The notes under the pieces were generated by a model, which was not told the origin of the DNA, did no database searches, and saw nothing but the letters and a program-made list of their open reading frames with translations. Of a stretch of DNA of 31,463 bases, positions 8,110 to 16,937 are shown piece after piece. The stretch spans positions 1 through 31,463 of the IMG/VR virus record IMGVR_UViG_3300008517_000030; one strand, given 5' to 3'. A program made the translations under genes and the position numbers. Within the stretch, counting starts at the first letter, position 1. The number at the start of each line of letters is the position of its first letter. The stretch comes from a virus.

Positions 8110-9495
8110 ATGAATTGGAGAGATGAAGAATTAAGTATAAGGCCTCCTGTAGAGGATTTAATGGGAGCATTAAAGTACAGTAAGCCTGAAAGAAGACCTC
8201 AGTTCATGGGCGCTGACGTACCTAGACCGGAGGATGCTACCAATCGTATTATAGACACGCTAACAAGGACAGGTGATAAGACTATTGTAGAAACCGTATT
8301 GCAGGCTATGCAACTTAATCCAAAGGAGGCTTTTGGAGAAAAGAAGCCAACTAAGACTGCTGAAAAGAAACCTAAAAGATTCGTAAGTGCTATTGAACCT
8401 CCAGAGTATGGTCGAGAGTATGGGATGGAGACTATGCCGGAAGTAGCTGGACCTCCGGTGCCTGAAGGTACTAGAGAGATAAAGAAGTTTGCTGAGTTTG
8501 TAGGAAGGAATAGGCCAGGCTTGGGACTTGAGTATGGATTAGCAAGAGGGAGAGAGTTCATGGCTGACCCTAGGACAAGAATATTTCTTGGAGAGTTGGG
8601 AGCTGCTGTATCTCCTCCTGGTACTGCAGGCGAGAGGATAGGGGCGTCTGCAGCCGAAGTAGCCAGACGTGAAATAGTTGGGGATATAAGAGCGGAAGTA
8701 GCTGAGAGTGAGACTCCAGTAGAATCACTGTCAAGGGCTTTAGCTACTCCAAGAGGAAAGTTAGTGTCTCCAGAACAGATTAAGGATTTAGCTAGTTTTG
8801 CTTTACTTCCTGCCAGTATGAGAGCTCAAGAAAAAGCGGTGAAGAAAACGGAGGCTGATATAGCGTTAACTGAGGCTAGAGCAAAGACTGAAGAGGCTAT
8901 GCTTGACCCAACTATAGAGCAGGCTAAGGCAACATCAGAATGGTACAGGGCCAGGACAGAGGCCGAGAAAAGACCTGACATTACTTTCAAACCTATTATG
9001 TTTGAGGGAGAGCAGGTGATAGGTATACTTAGAGTCTTTCCTGACGGCTCAGTTGAAGTTGAACCTATACCTGATGCTAAGTTGGCTGAGGAAGCGGTAG
9101 ACCTTCCGCCAATAGCCGTTGCGAATCTTATTAATAAAAGATTAGGGGCGGAGTTCTTTGGGCCTATGAGAAGGTATGCTGCAGAGTTGTCAGCTAGTGA
9201 AGACCCTGCTGAAAGGGCAAGGGGAATTAGCTTAGACCAAAGGCTAAAACAAAAGATGATGATGGGAAGAGTAGAACTTCCTGATTGGAGCTTTGTCTTT
9301 GAGTCCTTGCCCCCTGAACTGAGGGCCTTATGGGATGCTAGATATGTAGAATTAGAGAATCAAATTAGAACTACAAGGAGTTACTATCTTGGGGGAGATT
9401 TTGAAGAAGGTTTTGAAGGAGATTTTGAAACTATCCCAAGAACAGGTGATAGAACTATCAACGAAGAACTTGATGCCTTATTTGAAGGAAAGTAA
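8110..9495 (+). CDS. Unrecognised virion-module protein, coiled-coil rich
   Basis: I place the start at ATG 8110 (GGAGG at 8100-8104, five bases away), not at the in-frame TTG at 8098, which would overlap that ribosome site. The product is 461 residues. The N-terminal third is Pro/Glu/Lys-rich and probably disordered. The middle contains a long Ala/Glu/Lys helix (ADIALTEARAKTEEAMLDPT, TSEWYRARTEAEKR) typical of a coiled coil. The C-terminal third is mixed and ends in an acidic, Gly/Phe-rich tail. No family is recognised. It ends one base into the start of the giant gene (TAATG), so the two are coupled and may be co-packaged. Confidence 0.55.
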   Translation: MNWRDEELSIRPPVEDLMGALKYSKPERRPQFMGADVPRPEDATNRIIDTLTRTGDKTIVETVLQAMQLNPKEAFGEKKPTKTAEKKPKRFVSAIEPPEYGREYGMETMPEVAGPPVPEGTREIKKFAEFVGRNRPGLGLEYGLARGREFMADPRTRIFLGELGAAVSPPGTAGERIGASAAEVARREIVGDIRAEVAESETPVESLSRALATPRGKLVSPEQIKDLASFALLPASMRAQEKAVKKTEADIALTEARAKTEEAMLDPTIEQAKATSEWYRARTEAEKRPDITFKPIMFEGEQVIGILRVFPDGSVEVEPIPDAKLAEEAVDLPPIAVANLINKRLGAEFFGPMRRYAAELSASEDPAERARGISLDQRLKQKMMMGRVELPDWSFVFESLPPELRALWDARYVELENQIRTTRSYYLGGDFEEGFEGDFETIPRTGDRTINEELDALFEGK

Positions 9496-12400
9496 TGCCA
9501 CAACCAGAAGTAAACAGATTACAGAGCTTTCATAACTCTTTAATAAAGGGTGGTCTTAGAGTAGGCTCTCTTGACGAGTTTAGAACTATCCTTAGTGACC
9601 CAGAGAAAAGGGTAAAGTTTCACGGAATCCTCTCAAAGGGTGGTTATAGAGCAGGTTCCTATGAAGAGTTTGAGAAAGCCATTATACCTCACTTGGGCGA
9701 AGTTAAAAGGACTGAGCCTGGTTTTCTACCCAGAGACTATAAAGGAGGCCTTGGTAGAAAACCACTTGAGGGTACCTTTGGAGCTCAAATCCTTAGAGGA
9801 GGAGCTAGACTTGCACAATCAGCAGTGGGTATTACTGACCTTGGTTATAGATTAATAGGTCAACACTTTCACGAGCCTGAAGAAAGGGAGAGAGTTTTTA
9901 AGGCTTTTGAGAAGTTTGATGAGAAACTTGAGGTCTGGAAAGGACGGCCGAAAGGAGTAATGGGCTATACTGGAGCCGTCATATCTGATGTATCAGCTTT
10001 TGTGTTGGAGGCAAAGGGCGTGAGTAAAGTTCTAGCCGCAGCTAAGTATAATAATCTAATCTCAAAAATGTTAGGGAGAGTTCCTAAGAAGGGCCTTCCT
10101 AGTATGCTCACCAGGCTATTTGCTCGTAATCTTGCTCACAATCTACCTGTGTTCGCTACTGTGGAGGGTGTTAGAGATTTAGGTCCTATGCAAGACAGAG
10201 CTGAAAGAGCCTATCACGGTCTTAAAATGGGAGTAACTTTTTCTTGGGCTACTATGATTCCAGGCGGATTTATCTCACCAGGAGCTCTTGTTAGGATTCC
10301 TTTAGGTACTTGGGCTTTAGGAACTGCCCCTTGGGAGGTAGGAAAGCTTATAGCAGATCCTTACATACCGACGGAAGAGAAGTTGACGAAGTTAGTGGAC
10401 TTTGCAGTTAATGCTTACTTTATGAAACGTGGTCAGACTAAGGAGACTATATTAGAGCTGCATAGAGATATTGCTAAGGAGTACCACAAAGTGGGTGAGC
10501 CTGTACCTAAGGCTGTGACAGAATCACTTAGAGAGCTGGGTGATATAGTTAAGGTGATTCCTGAGTACAAAGGGAAGAGGGAGAAAATTTCTATTACAAG
10601 GCCGGCCAAGAAAGTTCCTACCAAATATAGAGGGAAAAAGGAAGAAGTTCCTGTCAAGAGGGAAGAGACAGTTGAAGATTTAGAGAAAGCTATTGAAGAG
10701 TTTAGCGTAGCTGAATTGAAGATTCGCCCTAAGGATAGAACTACTTTGAGGAAGAAGGGTTATACTGACAAAGAGGTTGCTGGAATTAAAGATGTTGATG
10801 AGCTGTTAGAGAAGTTAGCTGCTGAACCTATTAGAGAGCCAGTTGAACCTGAAGTCCGACCTAAAACTTTCATTGAGCCTGAGAAAGGTAAAGTTACATT
10901 AGCTAAAATAAAACCCAGAGTTAGACCTAGAGAAAGAAAGTCTATATCACCACCTAAAGAAGTTCCTGTAAGTCAACGCATAGAACCTACAGATAAAGTC
11001 ATACAGGACTTAAAGGCAGCTGGCCTTAGCATAGCTGAGATAGAAAGTAAACTTCCTACAATGACTCCTTTTGATTATGTAGATATTACTAGAGAAGCCA
11101 GGAAGGAAACTCCTAGGGAAAAGAAGGTGGAGGAGAGAGCAGAGGAAATACATGAAGGTTATGTTTCTCTTGAGCCTATAGCAGGCATTAAAGATATAGG
11201 ACCTAGACCTGAGAAGAGAACTGAAGAGTTGAGGTTAGGACTTGAGGAAAGGTATGGAGGAGGACCAACTTGGGAAGACTTAAAGGCTTCTATTAAAGTA
11301 CTGCAGAGACTTGGGGTTGATGTAGACCCTAAGAGAGTACAAGAAGGTTTGAAGGCTATACCAAAGAAGGAGCTTGACAAGTTGATGTCTAAAAGTCCTG
11401 CAGTTGTTGATAGAGTAGTCGCATTTCCTAAAAAGTTTACATTTGAGCAAAGTAGAATAAAGTCGTGGGTGATAGATGAAGTAAGTAAAACTAAAAGAGC
11501 TGGAGGTAGAAAGCCAGAAGTGCTAAATGCATTCTCAGGGGCTGTAATGTTAAAAGGAGTTAAAGAGACTAGAGTTGATGTTCAGACTTATAAACCTGAA
11601 GATTTACCTAAAGGTCTTAGAGATGAATATAGACCTGCTGAATATCTCAAGGGTATAGAATCTTATATTAAAAAGACAAAGAAGGAAAACAAGAAGTTTG
11701 ATGTTATTATTTCAGACCCTCCCTTTGGGAAAGGATTAAGCGTAAAGCTCTATGCTGTTAAGTTGCCTAATATGATGGAAGTGAAGGCTCAATATCTAGA
11801 TATATTAAAGCCTGGTGGAACTATTATTTCCTTTGGCTTTAATCCTAGCAGTTCTGGAATGGGAGTAAGTCGAGGATTTGTGAAGACTAAAGTCCTGTTG
11901 GTTGAAAGAGGCTCTTTACCTCCTTATTATGGTATAGTTGAAAAGAATGTTCTTGGGCTCTCATCTAAGGACGCTGAAATCTTAAGAATTAATAAATCTT
12001 CTGCTAGAATAAAAGAGGTAACGGAAAGACGAAAAGCTATTGAAGGTAAGGGTTATAAACTGTGCTGTGTAGCAATCCCGATACCTTTCCTACCTTGGAA
12101 AGATATAACTCAGACTTTAAGACGCTGGAATGATGAAGGCTTTAGAAAGGAAGCCAAAGGCTATGTCGAAGGAATGAAAAAAGCTGCATCTAACGCTATG
12201 TGGTGGTTAGAGCAGACTCCTGCCGTCTTTGATGTTCAAAGACCTTTTAGAAAGGAAGGGGCTCCTGAGACTGGGTTTCACTTCAAGAACTTCTTCTCCT
12301 TTGAGGAATCCTATGTAAAACGTACTGTTGCCAAGATGGAAGAACTGAAGGCTATGTATAGGGAAACAAGATGGAAGGGAATGTCTAAGGAGGATAGAGC

Positions 12401-14405
12401 TGATATAGTACTGTATCACGAGAATCCTAGGGACTTTAAACAACTGTCAAAGAAAGAACAAAAACGACTGAAGCCCGGAATAGACTTCCTCAAGGATTAC
12501 CTCGAAGGTTATCAGAAGCAATACAAAGATAGAGGAATAGAGCTAGACTTTGTAGGAAATAGATTATTGGCTTTGGAAGAAAAACTCACAAAAGCTGAGG
12601 GAAGGAAGGATACTGAGGCTAATAGAGAAATAATTAAAGATTTGAGAGCAGAGATAAAGGCTACAAGGGAGATAAGGTTTGCTCACATTCCTTTATTCTG
12701 GTTTCAGAAGTACGAGAAAAGGGGAGCTACTGAAAGAATTGGAGCATTAAAGATACTTGCTAAAAAGAGGAGAAAGAGTTTTACAATTAAAGATTTAATA
12801 GAGGAAGGTGTAATTAAAAAAGAGGATGTTGATGTTCTTGACATCATCTGGAATTATGGCTTGAGAGCTGGTCACGACTTTGCTGTCCTTAACATAGCTG
12901 ACGCTGCTGTTAAGGAAGGACAGGCTATAAAAGGAAAGAAGTCAAAGGTAGTGGATGGAGAGAAGTGGATAAAGAATCCACCAGGAACTCCAGCTCTAAA
13001 AGGCTTTCTCCTCCGTAAATGGCTAGCTGATTATATATACAGTGTAACTAACATAAGCAGGAAGGGCTGGCTAGCTGCAGGAGCTCAAGGTATTCTAACT
13101 ACTATCAAGATGTTCCAATTCTATAATCCTATATTTCTACCAGGCTATGACTTAACTCAGCATCTAATGGCTATAGGAACAGGAGCTTGGAAATCACCTA
13201 AGTATGCAGCTGAAGCATATAGATTAATGAGGGATAGGCCTGAAGAGTACTATCAAATTCTTGGACAAGGATTAGCATCTAAACCTTATGAGAGTCCTTT
13301 TAAATCACTTGAGAGAATGAGAGAGCATATAAAACGCTCAGGAGAAGAAAAAACATGGCATCTAATGAAGGATTTATTCTCTCCCAGAATTCTCAGGGAC
13401 TTTTATCAAGCCTCTTGGACTACTGCCTGGCACTTAGATGAGTTTGTCAGACTAATGACAAATCAGTATTTGAAAGATAAGGGCTTTAGTCCTAGAGATG
13501 CAGCGCAGGGAGCAGCTATGCTTCACTCTGATTATGCAAGTGTTCCAAGAAAGACTAGAGAGGTTCTAAACTACTTTCTGTTCACCCCTACATTTAAAAT
13601 TACTATGGGTAAACTCTATCTGAATATGATGGAGAGCGCTGTCAAGGAGGTTAGAAGGAAGGAGACTACCGACATGACAGCTATGTACGCTAGGTCATTA
13701 GTACATACAGCTGCCATCTGTCAGGCTTTTGATTCTTTCATGAACGTCATTGGTTTCAGAACTGACCAGTGGGGTAGAAGATATGTGAAGGAAGTTATGA
13801 CTGACGAGGGGTCAAAGGAGTTAGTACTCACTTGGAGTATGCCAGCTAACATGTTCCTTAAGTATTTATATAGAGTAAGAGATGCAGTAGGACCTGGAGT
13901 TGACAACTCCCTCATGACACTTTATAAATCTATGAGTTGGGAACTTCATCCCGCTTGGAGAATAGCACAGAACATAGTGAATAATAAAGGAGAGGGATTT
14001 GAGTACATTTGGCATCCGTTTGACCCTTGGACTACAAAGTGGAAAAAGGCCATTAACTATGCTCTACTGAAGACTATCAGGCTAGGAGAGTGGGCGGGCA
14101 AGATGACAGGTGCTATAGAGCCTGGGAGGAGAGAGGCAATAGCTAACAAGAAGTTCGCTGAGGATACTTCAAAGACGTTTGAGATGCTTTCTAGGTTCGT
14201 TACCTTTAAGTATATTAGAAGTCCAGCTGAACTCAGAGAGGCCTATCGTCTTAGAGCTATGATGAACAAGTGGGCAAAGCTGTGTAGCAATCCCGATACC
14301 TTTCCTACTCAAGAACAGATGATAGAGTTTCAGAAGGAGATGGAAAGAATTATTAAGGCTTCGGAGGGCCCGGACCTTTTAGAAGAAAGTACAGTAGGGC
14401 CATAA
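9495..14405 (+). CDS. Giant polyvalent virion protein with a DNA-methyltransferase-like domain
   Basis: A 1636-residue protein coupled to the previous gene by TAATG. Residues 12-29 and 42-59 are two copies of a FHxxLxKGGxRxGSxxEF repeat with 30-residue spacing, a motif I associate with large phage proteins. A Gly/Ala-rich, possibly membrane-active region follows, then a long charged Lys/Glu/Pro linker. Residues about 660-850 look like a Rossmann methyltransferase: VLNAFSG at 676-682, catalytic-type DPPFG at 741-745, then LKPGGTIISFGFN. The C-terminal third (about 1200-1636) resembles the helical LPD38-type ends of polyvalent proteins. Those are large multi-domain proteins injected with phage DNA. 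An injected methyltransferase could protect incoming DNA; this is inferred. A 30-bp exact repeat is read in two frames inside the gene. Confidence 0.68.
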   Translation: MPQPEVNRLQSFHNSLIKGGLRVGSLDEFRTILSDPEKRVKFHGILSKGGYRAGSYEEFEKAIIPHLGEVKRTEPGFLPRDYKGGLGRKPLEGTFGAQILRGGARLAQSAVGITDLGYRLIGQHFHEPEERERVFKAFEKFDEKLEVWKGRPKGVMGYTGAVISDVSAFVLEAKGVSKVLAAAKYNNLISKMLGRVPKKGLPSMLTRLFARNLAHNLPVFATVEGVRDLGPMQDRAERAYHGLKMGVTFSWATMIPGGFISPGALVRIPLGTWALGTAPWEVGKLIADPYIPTEEKLTKLVDFAVNAYFMKRGQTKETILELHRDIAKEYHKVGEPVPKAVTESLRELGDIVKVIPEYKGKREKISITRPAKKVPTKYRGKKEEVPVKREETVEDLEKAIEEFSVAELKIRPKDRTTLRKKGYTDKEVAGIKDVDELLEKLAAEPIREPVEPEVRPKTFIEPEKGKVTLAKIKPRVRPRERKSISPPKEVPVSQRIEPTDKVIQDLKAAGLSIAEIESKLPTMTPFDYVDITREARKETPREKKVEERAEEIHEGYVSLEPIAGIKDIGPRPEKRTEELRLGLEERYGGGPTWEDLKASIKVLQRLGVDVDPKRVQEGLKAIPKKELDKLMSKSPAVVDRVVAFPKKFTFEQSRIKSWVIDEVSKTKRAGGRKPEVLNAFSGAVMLKGVKETRVDVQTYKPEDLPKGLRDEYRPAEYLKGIESYIKKTKKENKKFDVIISDPPFGKGLSVKLYAVKLPNMMEVKAQYLDILKPGGTIISFGFNPSSSGMGVSRGFVKTKVLLVERGSLPPYYGIVEKNVLGLSSKDAEILRINKSSARIKEVTERRKAIEGKGYKLCCVAIPIPFLPWKDITQTLRRWNDEGFRKEAKGYVEGMKKAASNAMWWLEQTPAVFDVQRPFRKEGAPETGFHFKNFFSFEESYVKRTVAKMEELKAMYRETRWKGMSKEDRADIVLYHENPRDFKQLSKKEQKRLKPGIDFLKDYLEGYQKQYKDRGIELDFVGNRLLALEEKLTKAEGRKDTEANREIIKDLRAEIKATREIRFAHIPLFWFQKYEKRGATERIGALKILAKKRRKSFTIKDLIEEGVIKKEDVDVLDIIWNYGLRAGHDFAVLNIADAAVKEGQAIKGKKSKVVDGEKWIKNPPGTPALKGFLLRKWLADYIYSVTNISRKGWLAAGAQGILTTIKMFQFYNPIFLPGYDLTQHLMAIGTGAWKSPKYAAEAYRLMRDRPEEYYQILGQGLASKPYESPFKSLERMREHIKRSGEEKTWHLMKDLFSPRILRDFYQASWTTAWHLDEFVRLMTNQYLKDKGFSPRDAAQGAAMLHSDYASVPRKTREVLNYFLFTPTFKITMGKLYLNMMESAVKEVRRKETTDMTAMYARSLVHTAAICQAFDSFMNVIGFRTDQWGRRYVKEVMTDEGSKELVLTWSMPANMFLKYLYRVRDAVGPGVDNSLMTLYKSMSWELHPAWRIAQNIVNNKGEGFEYIWHPFDPWTTKWKKAINYALLKTIRLGEWAGKMTGAIEPGRREAIANKKFAEDTSKTFEMLSRFVTFKYIRSPAELREAYRLRAMMNKWAKLCSNPDTFPTQEQMIEFQKEMERIIKASEGPDLLEESTVGP
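12064..12093 (+). repeat. 30-bp direct repeat, copy A
   Basis: Starts GCTGTGTAGCAATCCC and ends GATACCTTTCCTAC, identical to 14279-14308. Here it is read as part of LCCVAIPIPFL. It lies just after the methyltransferase-like domain of the giant gene. Confidence 0.9.
14279..14308 (+). repeat. 30-bp direct repeat, copy B
   Basis: Identical to 12064-12093 over 30 bases but in a different reading frame, giving KLCSNPDTFPT near the C-terminus of the giant protein. The flanking bases differ on both sides. Confidence 0.9.
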
Positions 14406-14485
14406 CAAAATAGATAAAAATTAATAGAATAATTTTAGTGATGAATTCCATTTATTCACCCTTTCTTTTTTAGTTTATTACAGTG

Positions 14486-14502
14486 TGTTGCATTATGCAA
14501 CA
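14486..14502. repeat. Palindromic element copy 3
   Basis: TGTTGCATTATGCAACA, perfect with arms extending to GTGTTGCAT/ATGCAACAC. It lies between the convergent arms, 15 nt upstream of the structured RNA at 14517. It is the only copy with no open reading frame directly downstream. Confidence 0.85.
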
Positions 14503-14516
14503 CTCTATTTTAAAGG

Positions 14517-14589
14517 CCTCCTGGCAGGTTTCCTCTACCTCTCCTCAGGGGACAGTACGTAAGACGTGCAACTTGCTAGGAGGTTTTTT
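14517..14589 (+). ncRNA. Three-way-junction RNA ending in a U-tract, at the junction of the arms
   Basis: A 14-bp stem is formed by 14517-14530 (CCTCCTGGCAGGTT) and 14570-14583 (AACTTGCTAGGAGG), with two G-U pairs in the + strand. Inside are a small hairpin (14542-14545 with 14549-14552) and a six-base-pair hairpin (14555-14560 with 14564-14569, loop AAG). TTTTTT follows at 14584-14589, directly against the stop codon of the converging gene. It can act as the terminator of the left arm. It is more elaborate than a simple terminator, and palindrome copy 3 lies just upstream, so a small RNA is possible. Confidence 0.6.
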
Positions 14590-14869
14590 ATCCAAACTCT
14601 CTCAATCTTATCTCCCGCCATTGCCAACCATCTTCGTCGAGTACGGTTGCGACTCTATTAGCTACATATACCTTACCATCTATGTGGACTTCGTCACCAA
14701 ACTCTATACAGTCCTCAGACTTATTGAATCGTGAGTCGATAGGAAATCGAAGTCTTGTGAACTTGGCATCTGGATACTGCCGGTTGACTATTTCCATTTC
14801 TAGCTCTACTTCCGATGGAGTGTAATATGTCTCCTTTAAGCTTTTTCCACAGCTCTCACATTTCTTCAC
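14588..14869 (-). CDS. Small zinc-ribbon protein
   Basis: This 93-residue protein starts at a GTG whose bases overlap the TGA of the upstream gene (GTGA); GGAG lies seven bases before. The N-terminus MKKCESCGKSLKE is a CxxCGK knuckle typical of half a zinc ribbon. No second cysteine pair exists, so metal binding would need a partner or a dimer. The C-terminal half is beta-rich (DEVHIDGKVYVANRVATVLD, WQWREIRLREFG). It is the last gene of the right arm and stops against the U-tract of the junction RNA. Function unknown. Confidence 0.6.
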   Translation of the reverse strand: MKKCESCGKSLKETYYTPSEVELEMEIVNRQYPDAKFTRLRFPIDSRFNKSEDCIEFGDEVHIDGKVYVANRVATVLDEDGWQWREIRLREFG

Positions 14870-15288
14870 TTTTTTTCTCCTTCTCTTTTTTCCTCCTTTT
14901 TAGTGTTCTTACCCAACTCTTGGTTTAGTTTGTATGCGGTCATTAATCCTTTATGTCCTCTTGGGTTACCAAAAACAAATTCCATTCTGTATCCATCAGG
15001 AAAATGTTTACGAAAACTCTCGTGTCTATCAGGGCGTGTATCCTCTAATATACCTAAATCGTGTGGCATATAGGCCTCAGATGAGCAAAGATGGCTGCCT
15101 AAAAAGTGTCTATCACTTGCAATTAAGCAAGCGGAATAGAGTCTCGATGAACCTCCGTTATTAAACCCATAAATAACCGGTAAAGTATTAATAGGTTTAT
15201 TAAGTGGGTTGTATATAGCTACACCCTTTCCTTTCATCTTCATTAAGCGTTGTGCTTCATATAATCTTTCTGATGCTAATGTAGTCAT
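14866..15288 (-). CDS. Unrecognised 140-residue protein at the end of the replication arm
   Basis: Overlaps the helicase gene by one base (TAATG) and the next gene by GTGA, so translation is probably coupled on both sides. The sequence is soluble and mixed (GKGVAIYNPLNKPINTLPVI, RLYSACLIASDRHFLGSHLC, FPDGYRMEFVFGNPRGH) with a Lys/Glu-rich tail. I do not recognise a domain. Gene position suggests an accessory to DNA replication or nucleotide metabolism, but no residue pattern supports a specific reaction. An opposite-strand frame at 14934-15164 is a shadow. Confidence 0.55.
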   Translation of the reverse strand: MTTLASERLYEAQRLMKMKGKGVAIYNPLNKPINTLPVIYGFNNGGSSRLYSACLIASDRHFLGSHLCSSEAYMPHDLGILEDTRPDRHESFRKHFPDGYRMEFVFGNPRGHKGLMTAYKLNQELGKNTKKEEKREGEKK

Positions 15289-16484
15289 TATTTATCCTCC
15301 TCTTTTTTTTCTTCAAGGTACTTAATTACACCTTGAGTTGCGTCGTGTTTGCAGAACTTCATACTCCCTAGTGTTCTTATGATACTACTTAAGGTGTCTC
15401 TATCTGCATCCCTATAGAATGTTCTAGTTAACTCCTCAAAGGTAGTGGTACCTCTTGCAGCTATGAAAGCCATAACCCTTTCAGTAACTGCAGCAGTTCT
15501 AGACTCCCCGAAGCCAGTGAATGTCCTAGGCATCTTAACTTCAGTCTGCTTCAACAGCAATAAACTTTTTTGAAAGTCGATAGGTTCTAGTACCATACTG
15601 TTAGACCTGGACGCACTCATTATCATACTTAGTTTTAGTAAATGTACTGGTCGTCTCTCAAAGTATCCTCCAAACCTGTCATCTTCAAAGGGCGGACTTT
15701 CATCCTGCTTTGGATACCACTCTGCCCAGAGGTCGAAGAAGTCCTCAGACAACTTGAACTGTCCGCTCATTGTGCTGATTGCTACAAGGTCAGCCTTCAG
15801 GTCTGGTTCTATCCTCTCCGCCTCTTCTGATAAAGAAGGGAAGATTACTGTCTTGGCCTTTCTGTCCTCATAGACAAATATCATTCTTCCTGTCAGCCCT
15901 CCACCTACTGCATCATGAGGCAGGGCAGACCTAATTAGAGATGGAGTAGTTCCACCTATTAGATTTACCCAGACTCCCACTACTTTATTATCCCCGTGAT
16001 GCTTAGTCTTGTACTTCCACTCATCCTTGCAGTCATACCAGTCTACCATGTCTATCATCAGTTGTCTATTGTCCCAGCCTAAAAAGACCGTCAACTCATT
16101 ACTGAATATGGTTAGAGAGGAATGAAGTCCCGGTGATTTAAGACCGTCGCTACCTTCGTTCCAGCCAGCTGCTTCCAAGTCCACTATCAATGCTTCCCTT
16201 GTTGTGGCTTCAGCAGCCAATCTGACACCTGTGTCTCGAAGTAAGGATTCTGCAGGGCCTAGAGCTGTACCCTTTCTACATTTTCCACTTTCACCAACAA
16301 GTATAATATAAAAGTTTGGATAACATCTTATAACTCCCCAATCTAACCTACACTTCCTCTGAAGGCAGGCGGCAAGAACACTTATTGCAGACCACTTTCT
16401 ATACAGGATAGGGGGTTCCGAGTTTTCAGTGTAAATCATATAAGAGTCAAGCCAGTCGTCCAGCCGTCGTTCTATCTCTTCCAC
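15288..16484 (-). CDS. DUF3987-like replicative helicase/primase-type ATPase
   Basis: A 398-residue P-loop protein starting at GTG with GAGG upstream. The Walker A region is YIILVGESGKCRKGTAL, residues 59-75, in which Arg-Lys-Gly-Thr takes the place of the usual GK[ST]. This resembles the variant loop of the DUF3987 family found in phages. A Walker B-like segment LTIFSNEL has Asn-Glu where Asp-Glu is common. VNLIGGTTPSLI could be the sensor region. The C-terminus (TERVMAFIAARGTTTFEELT and the following residues) looks like a winged helix. Next to RNase H and in the same cluster as polymerase, it is the best candidate for the replication helicase. The family link is from memory, with moderate certainty. 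Confidence 0.65.
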   Translation of the reverse strand: MEEIERRLDDWLDSYMIYTENSEPPILYRKWSAISVLAACLQRKCRLDWGVIRCYPNFYIILVGESGKCRKGTALGPAESLLRDTGVRLAAEATTREALIVDLEAAGWNEGSDGLKSPGLHSSLTIFSNELTVFLGWDNRQLMIDMVDWYDCKDEWKYKTKHHGDNKVVGVWVNLIGGTTPSLIRSALPHDAVGGGLTGRMIFVYEDRKAKTVIFPSLSEEAERIEPDLKADLVAISTMSGQFKLSEDFFDLWAEWYPKQDESPPFEDDRFGGYFERRPVHLLKLSMIMSASRSNSMVLEPIDFQKSLLLLKQTEVKMPRTFTGFGESRTAAVTERVMAFIAARGTTTFEELTRTFYRDADRDTLSSIIRTLGSMKFCKHDATQGVIKYLEEKKEEDK

Positions 16485-16493
16485 GTAATGTCC

Positions 16494-16937
16494 TCAAAAC
16501 ATTTGTCTTCCTTTTTTCTCATTTCTTATTCCTTTCCTCACGGCTTTCTGTGCTAGAGCGTCTGCGACAGTATTATCCTCCCTATTAATGTGCCTGATGG
16601 TACAGAAGGGAAGCTGGTTAAAGAGATGTGTAGCTTCTCTACACAAAGACACCATCTTAGGGTCATTAACTGCCCAGTTGCCATTGACTTGTTCTACTAC
16701 CAATTGACTGTCAGACAAAACCAGAATAGTCTCGCCTTGATAGTAGTTAATAGCAGTGTGAAGTGCTACTATCAAGGCTGAGTACTCTGCTACATTGTTG
16801 GTAGTCTGAGACAAAGGTTCAGAGAGAGACCGAATAGGAATACCTCTCTCCTTTCCTTCATAGAAGGCTACTCCAATTCCTCCAGGTCCTGGATTGCCAA
16901 AACAAGCTCCATCAACAAAGACTGTAATTTCTTTCAT
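16494..16937 (-). CDS. rnhA: Ribonuclease HI
   Basis: This 147-residue protein has the full RNase H signature: FVDGACFGNPGPGGIG with Asp9, AEYSALIVAL with Glu51, LSDSQLVVEQVNG with Asp76, and ADALAQKA with Asp126. These four acidic residues are the metal-binding catalytic set. The NPGPGG and xAEYxAL forms fit the archaeal/bacterial plant-like RNase HI subgroup rather than E. coli RNase HI. It would hydrolyse RNA in RNA-DNA hybrids, for example primers during phage replication, which fits its place between a helicase-like ATPase and the radical SAM and polymerase genes. Its start overlaps the previous stop (ATGA), with a weak TTAGGA site. Confidence 0.93.
   Translation of the reverse strand: MKEITVFVDGACFGNPGPGGIGVAFYEGKERGIPIRSLSEPLSQTTNNVAEYSALIVALHTAINYYQGETILVLSDSQLVVEQVNGNWAVNDPKMVSLCREATHLFNQLPFCTIRHINREDNTVADALAQKAVRKGIRNEKKGRQMF

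Noticed and set aside
8074-8110. Palindrome as the -35/-10 of a sigma70 promoter at every copy
   Set aside because: TTGCAT with a TATAAC 17 bases later is seen at copy 5 only, and there on the strand without genes; spacing fails at the other copies.
14483-14734. 83-codon + strand frame at the junction
   Set aside because: Covers the palindrome and the structured RNA and runs antisense into the zinc-ribbon gene; no ribosome site.
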